The notes beneath the pieces are model-generated. The model saw only the letters and a program-made list of their open reading frames with translations. It had not been told where the DNA came from and did not search any database. Shown here piece by piece: positions 8,783-17,172 of a stretch of DNA of 64,000 nt. Positions within the stretch are counted from its first letter, which is position 1; every line of letters begins with the position of its first letter. The stretch is from Candidatus Enterococcus courvalinii (GTDB lineage Bacteria > Bacillota > Bacilli > Lactobacillales > Enterococcaceae): positions 1-64,000 of the forward strand of contig NZ_JAFLWI010000011.1 of the NCBI RefSeq assembly GCF_017315945.1, written 5' to 3'. Both the position numbers and the translations under genes were made by a program.

Positions 8783-9667
8783 TTATTTTGCCTCCTTCTC
8801 AAAACCAGTTTTTAGATTCAATGCTTTTTTCACTTGTGGAATCATCAAACAAAACGCAAGGATGATTGCTGAAAATAGTTTTAAGTAAGTTGTATCAAAA
8901 CCTAATTTAATAACGATCAAAATCAATAATTGATAAATAATACTACCAACAACAATCGCAATCAAACGTTCTGCCAATGTTAACTCTTGGAAAATCACTT
9001 CACCAATAATGATTGAAGCAAGACCTATAACGATTACGCCAATTCCCTTATTTACATCTGCATACCCATCATTTTGAGCAATTAACGCACCAGAAAGAGC
9101 AATCACCCCGTTGGATAATGTTAACCCCAAAATTTTCATACGATCTGTTTTAATTCCCAAAGAGCGTGCCATCGTTTCGTTGTCTCCTGTTGCAATATAG
9201 CCTTGACCTAAATCTGTATTGAAGAAAAACAGCAAAATAGAAATAATCACACCTAACGCAATCAAACCCAACAAAACTGTATCAAAATAATTTGGTAAGT
9301 GGAGTTTTTGGAAACTATCTTGTAAAATCGGACGATTCAACAAGGAGAGATTAGGAGTCTTCATCACATATAAAATCACTGAATTTAAACCAGACATCAC
9401 TAGAATTCCAGCAAGGATAACAGGAATCTTTCCTTTTGTATAAAGCAAACCAGTGACCAAACCGGCTATCATCCCCGCTCCTACTCCCAAGAGTGTAGCA
9501 AAAATCGGTGCGATTCCATTCGTAATCGCGGTCACACAAACAGCTGCACCTAATGGAAATGACCCTTCTGTTGTCATATCAGGAAAATCAAGAATTCGAT
9601 AAGTCATAAAAATGCCCAGACCCAAAATTGCCCAAAGCATGCCTTGTGAAATAGATGATACGATCAT
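8783..9667 (-). CDS. trpY: ABC transporter permease, TrpXYZ type
   Basis: Integral membrane subunit with about eight to nine hydrophobic helices. It belongs to the branched-chain-like permease superfamily; FPDMTTEGSFPLGAA near residue 30, the RSLGIKTDRMKILGL cytoplasmic segment and GLASIIIGEVIF are typical of the family paired with DUF534 binding proteins. It begins four nt inside the end of the binding-protein gene and runs straight into the ATPase gene. Substrate is inferred from the operon leader, not from this protein. Confidence 0.8.
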   Translation of the reverse strand: MIVSSISQGMLWAILGLGIFMTYRILDFPDMTTEGSFPLGAAVCVTAITNGIAPIFATLLGVGAGMIAGLVTGLLYTKGKIPVILAGILVMSGLNSVILYVMKTPNLSLLNRPILQDSFQKLHLPNYFDTVLLGLIALGVIISILLFFFNTDLGQGYIATGDNETMARSLGIKTDRMKILGLTLSNGVIALSGALIAQNDGYADVNKGIGVIVIGLASIIIGEVIFQELTLAERLIAIVVGSIIYQLLILIVIKLGFDTTYLKLFSAIILAFCLMIPQVKKALNLKTGFEKEAK

Positions 9668-10713
9668 TTGTCTTCCTCCTTTGAGCTTTCAGTTGATTTC
9701 GTCGCTTCTTGCTTCACGTTTTTAGCTTTTTCTTTTACCTCTTCAGGGATCTTAACACCTAAGTGATCCGCTTGTTCTTGATTGATGATAATATCACCTT
9801 GATCAAAGGTATAAACAGGTGTCGTTGCTGCTTCACTTTTCCCTAATGCAAGTTTCGCTGCCATTTTGCCACTTTGAACACCTAATTGATATTGATTAAT
9901 CCCAATGGTTGCCAAACCACCTTGTTCAACCATTGTATCAACTGATGGAATAACAGGGATTTGCTCTTTATCTGCTTCCTTGATCACCGTTTGCATCGCA
10001 TTGGCAATCGTGTTATCCAAAGGAATATAGATAAAATCAACAGATTGACTCATGACTTGAACTGTTTGTGCAATCTCATTTGTTGAAGGTACCGCATATT
10101 TTGTCACTGTTAAACCAGCTTCTTTTGCAGCATCTTCAGCTTGCGCAACTTGATATTTAGAATTATCTTCCGATGACGCATAAAGAATTCCGATTCTTTT
10201 GGCTTGTGGTAGTAAGGTTGTTGCTAATTGGATTTGAGCACTGACAGGTGGCTGATCAGAAACACCGGTCACATTTTTTCCCGGTCTATCTAATGACTCA
10301 ACTAAGCCTGCCCCAACTGGATCTGTTACCGCGCCCAGCACCACTGGAATATCACTTGTTGTATTCGCTAACGCTTGTGCTGCAGGAGTTGCGATTCCTA
10401 TCAGTGCCGCTGGGTTTGCTTGAACAAGTTGTTGGCTCATCGTCGCCAATTTACTTTGATCGGCTTGACCATTTTGAAAGTTTATTTTAAGATTTTTTCC
10501 TTCAACCAAGCCTTCTTCTTTCAACCCATCCTTAATTCCGCGATAAATTTCATCTAATGCTGGATGACTGACATATTGTAAAACACCGATTTCTTTTACT
10601 TCCGTTGTTGTGGGCGTTGTACTCTTAGTTTCAGCCATTTTTTCGTAAACAAAACTACCAATCAAGTAGATTCCTAGTAGCGCTACGACCGCTATCAATC
10701 GTTTATTTTTCAT
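9664..10713 (-). CDS. trpX: ABC transporter substrate-binding protein, TrpX/DUF534 family
   Basis: Extracellular binding protein that feeds the YZ importer. An N-terminal hydrophobic helix (~5-23, IAVVALLGIYLIG) has no lipobox cysteine, so it appears to be anchored by the helix rather than by lipid. The mature region starts VKEIGVLQYVSHPALDEI and contains LIGIATPAAQALA, VLGAVTDPVGAGLV and IPVIPSVDTMV, typical of the family. The C-terminal ~25 residues are charged and Lys/Glu-rich. The ATG at 10713 follows AGAGGAG; 48 nt of upstream in-frame codons are not part of the gene. First gene of the operon behind the Trp leader. Confidence 0.82.
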   Translation of the reverse strand: MKNKRLIAVVALLGIYLIGSFVYEKMAETKSTTPTTTEVKEIGVLQYVSHPALDEIYRGIKDGLKEEGLVEGKNLKINFQNGQADQSKLATMSQQLVQANPAALIGIATPAAQALANTTSDIPVVLGAVTDPVGAGLVESLDRPGKNVTGVSDQPPVSAQIQLATTLLPQAKRIGILYASSEDNSKYQVAQAEDAAKEAGLTVTKYAVPSTNEIAQTVQVMSQSVDFIYIPLDNTIANAMQTVIKEADKEQIPVIPSVDTMVEQGGLATIGINQYQLGVQSGKMAAKLALGKSEAATTPVYTFDQGDIIINQEQADHLGVKIPEEVKEKAKNVKQEATKSTESSKEEDK

Positions 10714-10798
10714 TTTTTTCTCCTCTTTATAACTAGTTATTTTTGCTATGAACGATAACAATGTTTCGATAAATTGTTTTTTTATTAAGCAAACTCAA

Positions 10799-10834
10799 CA
10801 AAAAAAGGACAATTCCTGTTACGGCATTGTCCTT
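10799..10834 (-). terminator. Second leader terminator of the trpXYZ operon
   Basis: Leftward AAGGACAAT, a 12-nt loop, ATTGTCCTT and a run of seven U. It lies between the first attenuator hairpin and trpX, so two intrinsic terminators stand in series before the operon. Confidence 0.8.
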
Positions 10835-10841
10835 AGTGCAC

Positions 10842-10868
10842 AAAAAACCGCATAGAGTCTCTATGCGG
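10842..10868 (-). terminator. Trp attenuator terminator hairpin (3:4)
   Basis: Leftward CCGCATAGAG with CTCTATGCGG followed by six U (10847-10842). Its 5' arm (GCATAGA, 10866-10860) is complementary to the 3' arm of the upstream hairpin, so terminator and antiterminator exclude one another. Confidence 0.85.
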
Positions 10869-10888
10869 TAGTCAAATTTCTTGTCTAG

Positions 10889-10933
10889 CATAGATACAAA
10901 CTTTAGATTGTTCTCTAAAAAGTCGTATCTATG
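10889..10933 (-). promoter_or_regulatory. Trp leader 1:2 hairpin / antiterminator strand
   Basis: CATAGATAC (10933-10925) pairs perfectly with GTATCTATG (10897-10889), and the inner arms also pair partly. The 3' arm, extended to TCTATGC (10894-10888), can instead pair with GCATAGA of the terminator. This gives the classical three-state attenuator logic 1:2, 2:3 and 3:4. Confidence 0.75.
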
Positions 10934-10956
10934 GGAAAGTTCGCCATCAATACAAC

Positions 10957-11019
10957 TCATCTACGCCAGTTACGCCATGCATGATTGTTTCCTAGTAAAG
11001 CTTGGTTTGATAAGTTCAT
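10957..11019 (-). CDS. Tryptophan leader peptide of the trpXYZ operon (20 codons)
   Basis: A 20-aa reading frame begins with ATG at 11019, 6-7 nt after an AAAGGGTG ribosome site, and ends AWRNWRR-stop (UGA at 10959-10957). Two of the last seven codons are UGG. It lies between a good promoter and two intrinsic terminators ahead of a Trp-type ABC transporter. Such an arrangement is how ribosome-dependent attenuation senses charged tRNA-Trp or free Trp. Function is inferred from position, codon content and RNA structure; the peptide itself is not known to me. Confidence 0.8.
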   Translation of the reverse strand: MNLSNQALLGNNHAWRNWRR

Positions 11020-11052
11020 TGTGGTTCACCCTTTCGTCAAATAATTGATTTA

Positions 11053-11081
11053 AGTCTAATCGAAATTTTTTTATTCGTCAA
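11053..11081 (-). promoter_or_regulatory. Promoter of the trp leader/trpXYZ operon
   Basis: TTGACG (11081-11076), a 17-nt spacer and TAGACT (11058-11053) on the minus strand, ~27 nt before the leader-peptide ribosome site. A second TTGACG in the 5' UTR (11040-11035) has no matching -10. Confidence 0.6.
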
Positions 11082-11104
11082 TAGAAATATTCACATTGTG
11101 CAAA

Positions 11105-11704
11105 TTATTGTGTTGAGTCTGTTGTCATTTCAAGTTCAAGCTTTTTAATATTTGCTAATGGAAGACGATTCAATTCCGGTACTAATTCGTTTGAAATATC
11201 CGTAATGCCATTTGTGCCAATCACAACTCGATTCGTCTCCTTACCTCCATCAAAAAAGATAAATGTTATTTGTTCCCTATTGATCCCATACTCTTTTTCT
11301 TCTTTGGCTACATCATAGACGAGAGGATAAAAATAAATTTGGCGATTCAATTCTTCCATTTTTTTTGAGTCATTTAAAATAGTCAAGACTTGTTCATAGT
11401 TTTTGCCTTTTGGTACGCAAAACATGACTGATATTGCTTTGCTATCAGCAATTGTTTGCTTAGCATTACTGTAATCAAACCTTTTGACTTTATCAGAGGT
11501 AATCGCTGAATATACCAAACTATCTACTTGATCTGCCTTGATTTTCTCAGGCAAGAAAATCATTGATCCTGCTAACAATATTGCTAAAAAAAGCAAGCCA
11601 CCTGCACGCCAAAAATATTTGATTGGATTTTCCGCAAACGCATCAGCAAATTCTATCCAGCTTTCTTGTATTTTTTCTTTTATTTCTCCCCAGATAACAA
11701 ACAC
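11105..11704 (-). CDS. Hypothetical membrane-anchored protein (199 aa)
   Basis: Not recognised. The N-terminus (~1-32) is charged, with one transmembrane helix at ~33-52 (WRAGGLLFLAILLAGSMIF). The extracellular part is soluble with alternating strands and helices (RFDYSNAK, AISVMFCVP, QITFIFFDGGKETNRV), loosely like a thioredoxin-type fold but without a CxxC motif. The only in-frame start is GTG at 11704, with a GAGG site closer than ideal, so the N-terminus is uncertain. It is transcribed alone, leftward, and divergent from rqcH. Confidence 0.6.
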   Translation of the reverse strand: MFVIWGEIKEKIQESWIEFADAFAENPIKYFWRAGGLLFLAILLAGSMIFLPEKIKADQVDSLVYSAITSDKVKRFDYSNAKQTIADSKAISVMFCVPKGKNYEQVLTILNDSKKMEELNRQIYFYPLVYDVAKEEKEYGINREQITFIFFDGGKETNRVVIGTNGITDISNELVPELNRLPLANIKKLELEMTTDSTQ

Positions 11705-11895
11705 CTCGTTTCTTCTCCTTCGATGTTACTTGTTCCTTTTCTTTATTATACCTATAAAAAAGTAGTTTGACGAAAAAAATCGCATCTTTACTCCAAAGTT
11801 TTGCTACTTATACAAAATATAAGTTCTTTTTCACAAGTAAATCACTAAAAGTTTTTAGTAAAAAAGACGAAATCGTTACTAACACTATACCGCCA

Positions 11896-11925
11896 TTGGT
11901 TTTTCTGATTGTTTTTCGTTATAAT
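11896..11925 (+). promoter_or_regulatory. Promoter of rqcH
   Basis: TTGGTT (11896-11901), an 18-nt spacer and a consensus TATAAT (11920-11925). The inferred start near 11932 lies downstream of the long upstream open frame and so supports the ATG at 11959. Confidence 0.7.
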
Positions 11926-11958
11926 GAAACTAATTATGAAAAGAAAAGAGGAAGCATT

Positions 11959-13662
11959 ATGTCCTTTGATGGTGTTTTTACCCACGCAATGGTTAGTGAG
12001 TTGCGTGATACCTTATTATCTGGTCGAATTTCTAAAATTCACCAACCTTATGAAAATGAAATCATTTTAGTTATTCGCTCTCGCGGAGCCAATCACCGCT
12101 TGCTATTATCTGCTCATCCTAGCTATGCACGAATTCAGATAACGCAAATTGATTATCAGAATCCTGATACGCCACCTAACTTTGTAATGATGTTAAGAAA
12201 ACATCTTGATGGTGCTTTGTTAGAAACAATCGAACAGGTTGAAAATGACCGTGTCATTCATTTTCATTTTACAAAACGAGATGAACTAGGTGACTTACAA
12301 AATATTGTTTTGATTGTTGAACTGATGGGGCGCCATAGCACGATCGTATTAGTCAATCGTGAAACCGGGAAAATTTTAGATGCTATCAAACATATCGGAA
12401 GCTCTCAAAATACTTATCGTTCATTGATTCCTGGTGTCACTTACGTTGCTCCACCGAAACAAGAACAATTAAATCCATTTTCAGCAGAAAAAGAGAAAAT
12501 CTTTCAACGTCTTTCTCAATTAGAACTAACACCAAAAATTTTACAGCAAAATTTTCAAGGACTTGGTTTTGATACAGCGCAAGAATTAGCAAGTCGTTTG
12601 ACTGAACAACCCAATGAAAAAATGGCTGTTTGGGAAACCTTTTTCCAGCAGTTGGATGATAAGCTTTCCCCTACGCTTTATGAAGCAAAAAATAAAGATT
12701 TCTTCACACCTATTTCCTATCAATCAATTGAGACAACTGCTGATCAAGTAACAAACTATTCAACCTTGAGCGCTTTGCTTGATGGCTTTTATCATGATAA
12801 GGCAGAGAAAGACCGTGCCAAACAACAAGGTAGCGAATTGATTCGGAAAATGGAAAATGAACGTAAAAGAAATCAAAATAAATTAAAAAAACGTGAACAA
12901 ACACTAAAAGATTCCGAAAATGCGGAAGATTTTCGTCGCAATGGCGAACTGTTGACCACCTTTATGACCCAAGTCCCACGGGGTGCAACAGAAGTAACCT
13001 TGCCGAATTACTACGAAGCAGATCAACCTTTGACCATTAAGCTTGATCCTGCACTAACACCTAATCAAAACGCACAAAAGTATTTCCATCGTTATCAAAA
13101 ACTAAAGAATGCTGTTAAACTAATTGGTCAACAAATCCAAGAAGCTAAAGACGAAATTCAGTATCTCGATTCCGTTTTAGCTCAACTTGAAATTGCTGGT
13201 CCCATGGATATTGAAGCCATCAAAGAAGAGTTAACTGCTCAAGGATACGTTAAAAAGAAGTCTGCAAAAAAACAGAAGAAAAAGAAACCTTCTCAACCAG
13301 ATGTCTATTTTGCTGAAGATGGTACTCAGATTCTTGTAGGAAAAAATAACTTACAAAATGATTTATTAACAATGAAAACTGCTAAAAAAACCGATTACTG
13401 GCTCCATGCGAAAAATATTCCAGGTTCACACGTGATCATCAAAAGTAGCGATCCTTCTGATGAAACAATTACCCAAGCGGCAGAATTAGCTGCTTACTTC
13501 TCAAAATATCGTCATTCAGCACAAGTTCCTGTAGACTTGGTTCAAGTGAAACATATCCGCAAACCAAACGGTTCCAAACCTGGATTCGTTATTTATGAAA
13601 ATCAGAAAACGATTATCGTGACCCCTGTTGAAGAAACAATAGTAAAAATGAAAAAACAATAA
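11959..13662 (+). CDS. rqcH: RqcH / FbpA, NFACT-family ribosome quality-control factor
   Basis: Bacterial Rqc2 homologue. It binds obstructed 50S-peptidyl-tRNA complexes and drives C-terminal alanine tailing of stalled chains; older annotations call it fibronectin-binding protein. The NFACT-N domain (1-~260) is followed by a charged coiled-coil middle (KDRAKQQGSELIRKMENERKRN) and the C-terminal NFACT-R domain (HAKNIPGSHVIIKS). Asp97-Arg98 in the VENDRVIHF segment match the conserved DR pair required for tRNA binding in the B. subtilis protein. The length is 567 aa. The ATG at 11959 is preceded by AGAGGAAG; a longer TTG-initiated frame from 11767 overlaps the promoter and is rejected. Confidence 0.92.
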   Translation: MSFDGVFTHAMVSELRDTLLSGRISKIHQPYENEIILVIRSRGANHRLLLSAHPSYARIQITQIDYQNPDTPPNFVMMLRKHLDGALLETIEQVENDRVIHFHFTKRDELGDLQNIVLIVELMGRHSTIVLVNRETGKILDAIKHIGSSQNTYRSLIPGVTYVAPPKQEQLNPFSAEKEKIFQRLSQLELTPKILQQNFQGLGFDTAQELASRLTEQPNEKMAVWETFFQQLDDKLSPTLYEAKNKDFFTPISYQSIETTADQVTNYSTLSALLDGFYHDKAEKDRAKQQGSELIRKMENERKRNQNKLKKREQTLKDSENAEDFRRNGELLTTFMTQVPRGATEVTLPNYYEADQPLTIKLDPALTPNQNAQKYFHRYQKLKNAVKLIGQQIQEAKDEIQYLDSVLAQLEIAGPMDIEAIKEELTAQGYVKKKSAKKQKKKKPSQPDVYFAEDGTQILVGKNNLQNDLLTMKTAKKTDYWLHAKNIPGSHVIIKSSDPSDETITQAAELAAYFSKYRHSAQVPVDLVQVKHIRKPNGSKPGFVIYENQKTIIVTPVEETIVKMKKQ

Positions 13663-13663
13663 T

Positions 13664-13697
13664 AAAAAGCCGAGACGATGAATGGTCTCGGCTTTTT
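13664..13697. terminator. Terminator after rqcH
   Basis: AAAAAGCCGAGAC, 8-nt loop, GTCTCGGCTTTTT: a perfect 13-bp stem immediately after the rqcH stop. It is symmetric and could also stop the converging LysR transcript. Confidence 0.9.
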
Positions 13698-13734
13698 ATT
13701 GGCTAAAATGTTAACTAAATTATTTTTTGTTCGT

Positions 13735-14634
13735 TCATTCATTCATCAACAAATCCGTTAATCTTTGAATGAAACGCTGTGCTTCTACACTCAGCGTACG
13801 TTTGCCAGAATGAATGACACAGAGTTGGTTTGGTTGACTATCTGCTAATGGGATAAGTTTTATTTGGTCTTTGATACCACCAATAACAATTCCTGATCCA
13901 GAAGCATAAGCATCTGTTTCTAGTACCAAGTTCATCAGCGTCCCACGATCACTGGTGTAAACAACTGATTCTTGTGCGGGAATCTCAATCAGATCTTCGT
14001 AAAAATAAGGAAAATTATTGCCGTCCTGAGTAAAGCGAACTTGAGGATATGCTAACAACTCTTTCTTATGGATTTCCGCTTGTTTTGCTAGTGGATGTCC
14101 TTGTCTCAAGAAAATATGCGTGGAGAACGTATGAATCGTTCTGGCAACTAGCTCCCCTTGCTGTAAATAGCGCATGATCCCAGCTTGATTCTTTTCGTTC
14201 ATGTATAATACGCCTACTTCACTGTGCTGTTCTCTTACTTCTTCAATCACTTTTGCAGTAGTTGTTTCCATGATTCTGAATTGTTTGATTTCTTGATTGA
14301 ATTCTGTCATCATTTTTGCAATCAATGGTCCCAAAAAGTCATAGTGTTGAGAAGCTACTGAAAACATTTCACGTGTTTCACTTGTTTGATAATAACTTTC
14401 AAGTGATTCTAATTGAACCAAAATTTTTTCAGCACGTTGTAAGAAATCTTGACCTGCATCAGTTAAGTATGCCCCTCGATTTGTGCGGGTAAACAAATTG
14501 ATTCCTAATTCTGTCTCTAATTCTTTGATTCCTGTAGACAAGCTAGGTTGTGAAACAAATAACTTCTTAGCCGCTTCTCGAAAACTACCATTATTCGCAA
14601 CAGCAATCACATACTTCATTTGTTGAATATTCAT
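13735..14634 (-). CDS. LysR-family transcriptional regulator
   Basis: The N-terminal winged helix-turn-helix (MKYVIAVANNGSFREAAKKLFVSQPSLSTGIKELE pattern, residues 6-40) is followed by a periplasmic-binding-like co-inducer domain; 299 aa is the normal size. The ATG overlaps the carbonic anhydrase stop as ATGA, so the two are translationally coupled. LysR genes are more often divergent from their targets, so a distal position in the operon suggests autoregulation or a remote target. The effector cannot be read from the sequence; bicarbonate or CO2 would be speculation. Confidence 0.9.
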   Translation of the reverse strand: MNIQQMKYVIAVANNGSFREAAKKLFVSQPSLSTGIKELETELGINLFTRTNRGAYLTDAGQDFLQRAEKILVQLESLESYYQTSETREMFSVASQHYDFLGPLIAKMMTEFNQEIKQFRIMETTTAKVIEEVREQHSEVGVLYMNEKNQAGIMRYLQQGELVARTIHTFSTHIFLRQGHPLAKQAEIHKKELLAYPQVRFTQDGNNFPYFYEDLIEIPAQESVVYTSDRGTLMNLVLETDAYASGSGIVIGGIKDQIKLIPLADSQPNQLCVIHSGKRTLSVEAQRFIQRLTDLLMNE

Positions 14635-15338
14635 GTATTTGACCCCTCAAAATAGTCAATTTTACGATCATTAAGCGCTTGGAGCGGACGATTGTTAGGC
14701 TGTGCATACTGCCCTTCAAATGGCGTCAAGAATTCTTGATTTAATTGGCCAACTTGATCCATAACAAACCACTGGATAGGTCCTGCAGTTGGTGGTGTAG
14801 TTAATGAGCCAACATAATGATAGTGGCTTTTCTTTTCAGGGAAAAACACATCTGGATTCATCCAATGTTCATGTGCAGCTAAATCCCAGCGTTCTTCATG
14901 ATTCCGATCATAAAACCAACCATCCTCGCTTCGCAACTCATACATAACTCCAACAACCAAGTTTTCTTGACGATGATTCGTGTGTACAAAATGAAATTCA
15001 ATGTCTTCATGTTTCCCATTTATAATGTGCTCAGAAGGCAGATGGAAATGGATATCTGTCAAATAAAATTTTTCACCTTGATATTCGACATAACTGATTT
15101 GGTCAAATGGTACTAAGTGGATCGTGTTCTTAAATTCTTTATCTGTGAATTTTTGACATTGATAGTGGAAAGAAATCGTTTCTTTCACATCACTTACTTC
15201 TTGACAAGTAACAAGCGGAATGGGTGATTGCAAGGAAAACTCTGCTCCTTTTGCAAACCAATCGCATAAACTTGCCCAATTCTCTGGCCCTCGCTCGCCC
15301 GAGTAGCCCCATTCAACATCCATATTTTTTTTCAACAC
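14631..15338 (-). CDS. Alpha-class carbonic anhydrase, apparently cytoplasmic
   Basis: Interconverts CO2 and bicarbonate. The family pattern is clear: WGYSGERGPENW at the N-terminus, LQSPI, zinc ligands His97 and His99 in DIHFHLPSEH, His116 in EFHFVH, and TTPPTAGPIQWFV near residue 195. Most bacterial alpha-class enzymes are exported, but this 235-aa form has no signal peptide or membrane helix. A GTG at 15338 follows a perfect AGGAGG with 6-nt spacing. It sits 29 nt after the YfbR-like gene and overlaps the LysR gene, so it is the middle gene of a three-gene leftward operon. Confidence 0.9.
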   Translation of the reverse strand: MLKKNMDVEWGYSGERGPENWASLCDWFAKGAEFSLQSPIPLVTCQEVSDVKETISFHYQCQKFTDKEFKNTIHLVPFDQISYVEYQGEKFYLTDIHFHLPSEHIINGKHEDIEFHFVHTNHRQENLVVGVMYELRSEDGWFYDRNHEERWDLAAHEHWMNPDVFFPEKKSHYHYVGSLTTPPTAGPIQWFVMDQVGQLNQEFLTPFEGQYAQPNNRPLQALNDRKIDYFEGSNT

Positions 15339-15367
15339 TTACGTCCTCCTGAGTCTTTTCATAAAAG

Positions 15368-16015
15368 TTAGTTCGTTCGTTTTTTTCTTTGTAAAGCGGC
15401 AGAAATATCTGCCAAAAACTCTTCTTTCCCAAAAAATTCTTGGTTCAACAATTCTGGAAAGATAAAATCAAAGAAATAGTTTACGCTTGGTCGATGATCG
15501 AATTCTTTAATTGTTAAGATCGATTCAATAAACATTTCGCGATAAACTTTTTCAGGATTATTCTTGCTGATTTCATCAAATGATTCATAAAGCAAATCCA
15601 CTTTGTCCGCGATTGCGAGCAACTCTCCTTCAATCGTGTCATCTTTTCCTTCAAATAATCGGCGACGATAAATTTCTTGAAATTCTTCTGGGATCTCTTG
15701 ATTGATAAATTCATCAGTCATTTTTTCTTCAACTGTGTGTAGCATCCCACGTAGTTCTTTATTTGCATATTTTACAGGTGTTTTGATGTCACCAATAAAA
15801 CGTTCTGTATAATCATGATTCAATGATTTTTCATATAACAGTTTCCAATCAATCGCCTGTCCATTGGCTTCTTCGATATCACCTAAAACTTGTGCGATTG
15901 ATGCTACTCGAAACGAATGTGCTGCTACTGTGTGTTCTGTGTGCTTGAAGAAGCCAGGCGCACGAATAATTTTTTCTAAATTATTTAATCCTAAAAGATA
16001 TTCATTTAAGCCCAT
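15368..16015 (-). CDS. HD-domain phosphohydrolase, YfbR-like 5'-nucleotidase
   Basis: Metal-dependent HD superfamily hydrolase; relatives of E. coli YfbR dephosphorylate deoxynucleoside 5'-monophosphates. HTVAAHSFRVASIA gives the first His, SLNHDYTERFIGDI the HD pair, and AIADKVDLLYE the distal Asp. The ATG at 16015 has GGAGGAG upstream. An ATG 36 nt earlier overlaps the -10 of the proposed promoter and so would not be in the mRNA. First gene of the operon with the carbonic anhydrase and LysR genes. The substrate is not proven. Confidence 0.8.
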   Translation of the reverse strand: MGLNEYLLGLNNLEKIIRAPGFFKHTEHTVAAHSFRVASIAQVLGDIEEANGQAIDWKLLYEKSLNHDYTERFIGDIKTPVKYANKELRGMLHTVEEKMTDEFINQEIPEEFQEIYRRRLFEGKDDTIEGELLAIADKVDLLYESFDEISKNNPEKVYREMFIESILTIKEFDHRPSVNYFFDFIFPELLNQEFFGKEEFLADISAALQRKKRTN

Positions 16016-16046
16016 GTTGCCATCTCTCCTCCATACTTTTCCAACA

Positions 16047-16076
16047 ATCATAGCATTTACTCTTCACATCATGCAA
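16047..16076 (-). promoter_or_regulatory. Promoter of the HD hydrolase-carbonic anhydrase-LysR operon
   Basis: TTGCAT (16076-16071), an 18-nt spacer and TATGAT (16052-16047) on the minus strand. Confidence 0.5.
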
Positions 16077-16125
16077 TTACAAAGAACTAAAACTACCAGT
16101 TTTTAACTTTTATTTATCACAAATT

Positions 16126-17152
16126 TTACAAAGGATACTTATACCAATTTTTATTGATTTGTTTCGTTTTGATTGAGTTGTTTTCACTTTTCGGAATAAA
16201 TATATCCATCTCTTTGGATAACAACTTTTTACTAGTTGTCATGTGCAGCGATCTTAATTGATCAAGATTGGGTGTTTTCGTACCCGTTTCTTTTTTGAAC
16301 GCTTCAAAGGAACAAATAATCCACTCGATTTCTGCGTAACTACCTTGAGCAGATGCCATCAATGGTGTAGCAAACATTCGTTTCAAACCAATCTTTGTCA
16401 GAAATTTATTTCGCAATAAATTTTTCTGAATCTTTGGTACTTATTGGATGCCCATTTTCTTCTAAGACAGTAAATGCTTCTTTAAAAGCTAAAGCTGTTA
16501 TAGAAAATATATGATTCATTTCTTGTTTATTTTTCATTTTTTGTCGATAAATAAGGTCTAAGCTGTTCAGCACCATAATCAATGCCGCATGACTTTTTAG
16601 CCAATCAAATAAAGTAGGGTCTGATTGCCATTGATAATTCGTTCGAGCAAAAATTTGATTTAAAAGTTGTGTCATTTGGGAATCATCGGGATCAAGGTAG
16701 ACTTTCATTTTGCCTCCATTGAAACGTAAAATCGTAATTAAGTTCCCTTCCCTTGTTCCACCAGTGTTTTGAAAACCAAAAAAGACTTGTTTAGCTGGAT
16801 CTTTTTGAACGATTTTTTCTTTTAAAATTTCTGGATTCATTTGATTACCAACAAAAATCACTCTTTGACTGTGATTCGCAGCAATTGGTTCAATCACAGA
16901 ATCAAAATCATTGTATTTCATTGTGACAAAAATCAAATCATACTTATCTGTTGGCTCTAGTCTTGAGATTATTTTGATTGTATCTACTGTTCTTTTCTTC
17001 TGAATAACATGTTTTAACTCAAGTCCATTTGTTTCTAGCTGTTCCTTCGTCTTTCCTCTAGCAAGGATCGTTACTTCATTCTCTTTATTTTTAGTAAGAG
17101 TATGTGCAAGATAACTTCCTTGAATGCCTGCACCATAAATTAATAGTTTCAT
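16126..17152 (-). pseudogene. Frameshifted ketopantoate reductase-like (ApbA/PanE family) gene
   Basis: The upstream part (17152-16406, 248 aa) has the family's NADP fold (LLIYGAGIQGSYLA), a VTMKYNDF segment and the GHPIS turn of the C-terminal helical domain, then stops abruptly after KFIAK. The remaining 96 residues continue in the +1 frame from 16416 (FLTKIGLKRMFATPLMASAQGSYAEIEW), including the helical segment in which the family carries its substrate contacts. One indel near AAATAAATTT (16400-16412) would restore a ~340-aa protein. It is divergent from a TetR gene that is also frameshifted. Either the pair is decaying or the local assembly has errors. Not necessarily a true pantothenate enzyme; many TetR-linked paralogues are of unknown function. 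Confidence 0.75.
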
Positions 17153-17172
17153 TTTTTCTCCTTTATGAACAC

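Noticed and set aside
11767-11958. 64-residue N-terminal extension of RqcH
   Set aside because: The promoter lies inside this segment, and the ATG at 11959 has a good ribosome site and restores family numbering (Asp97-Arg98).
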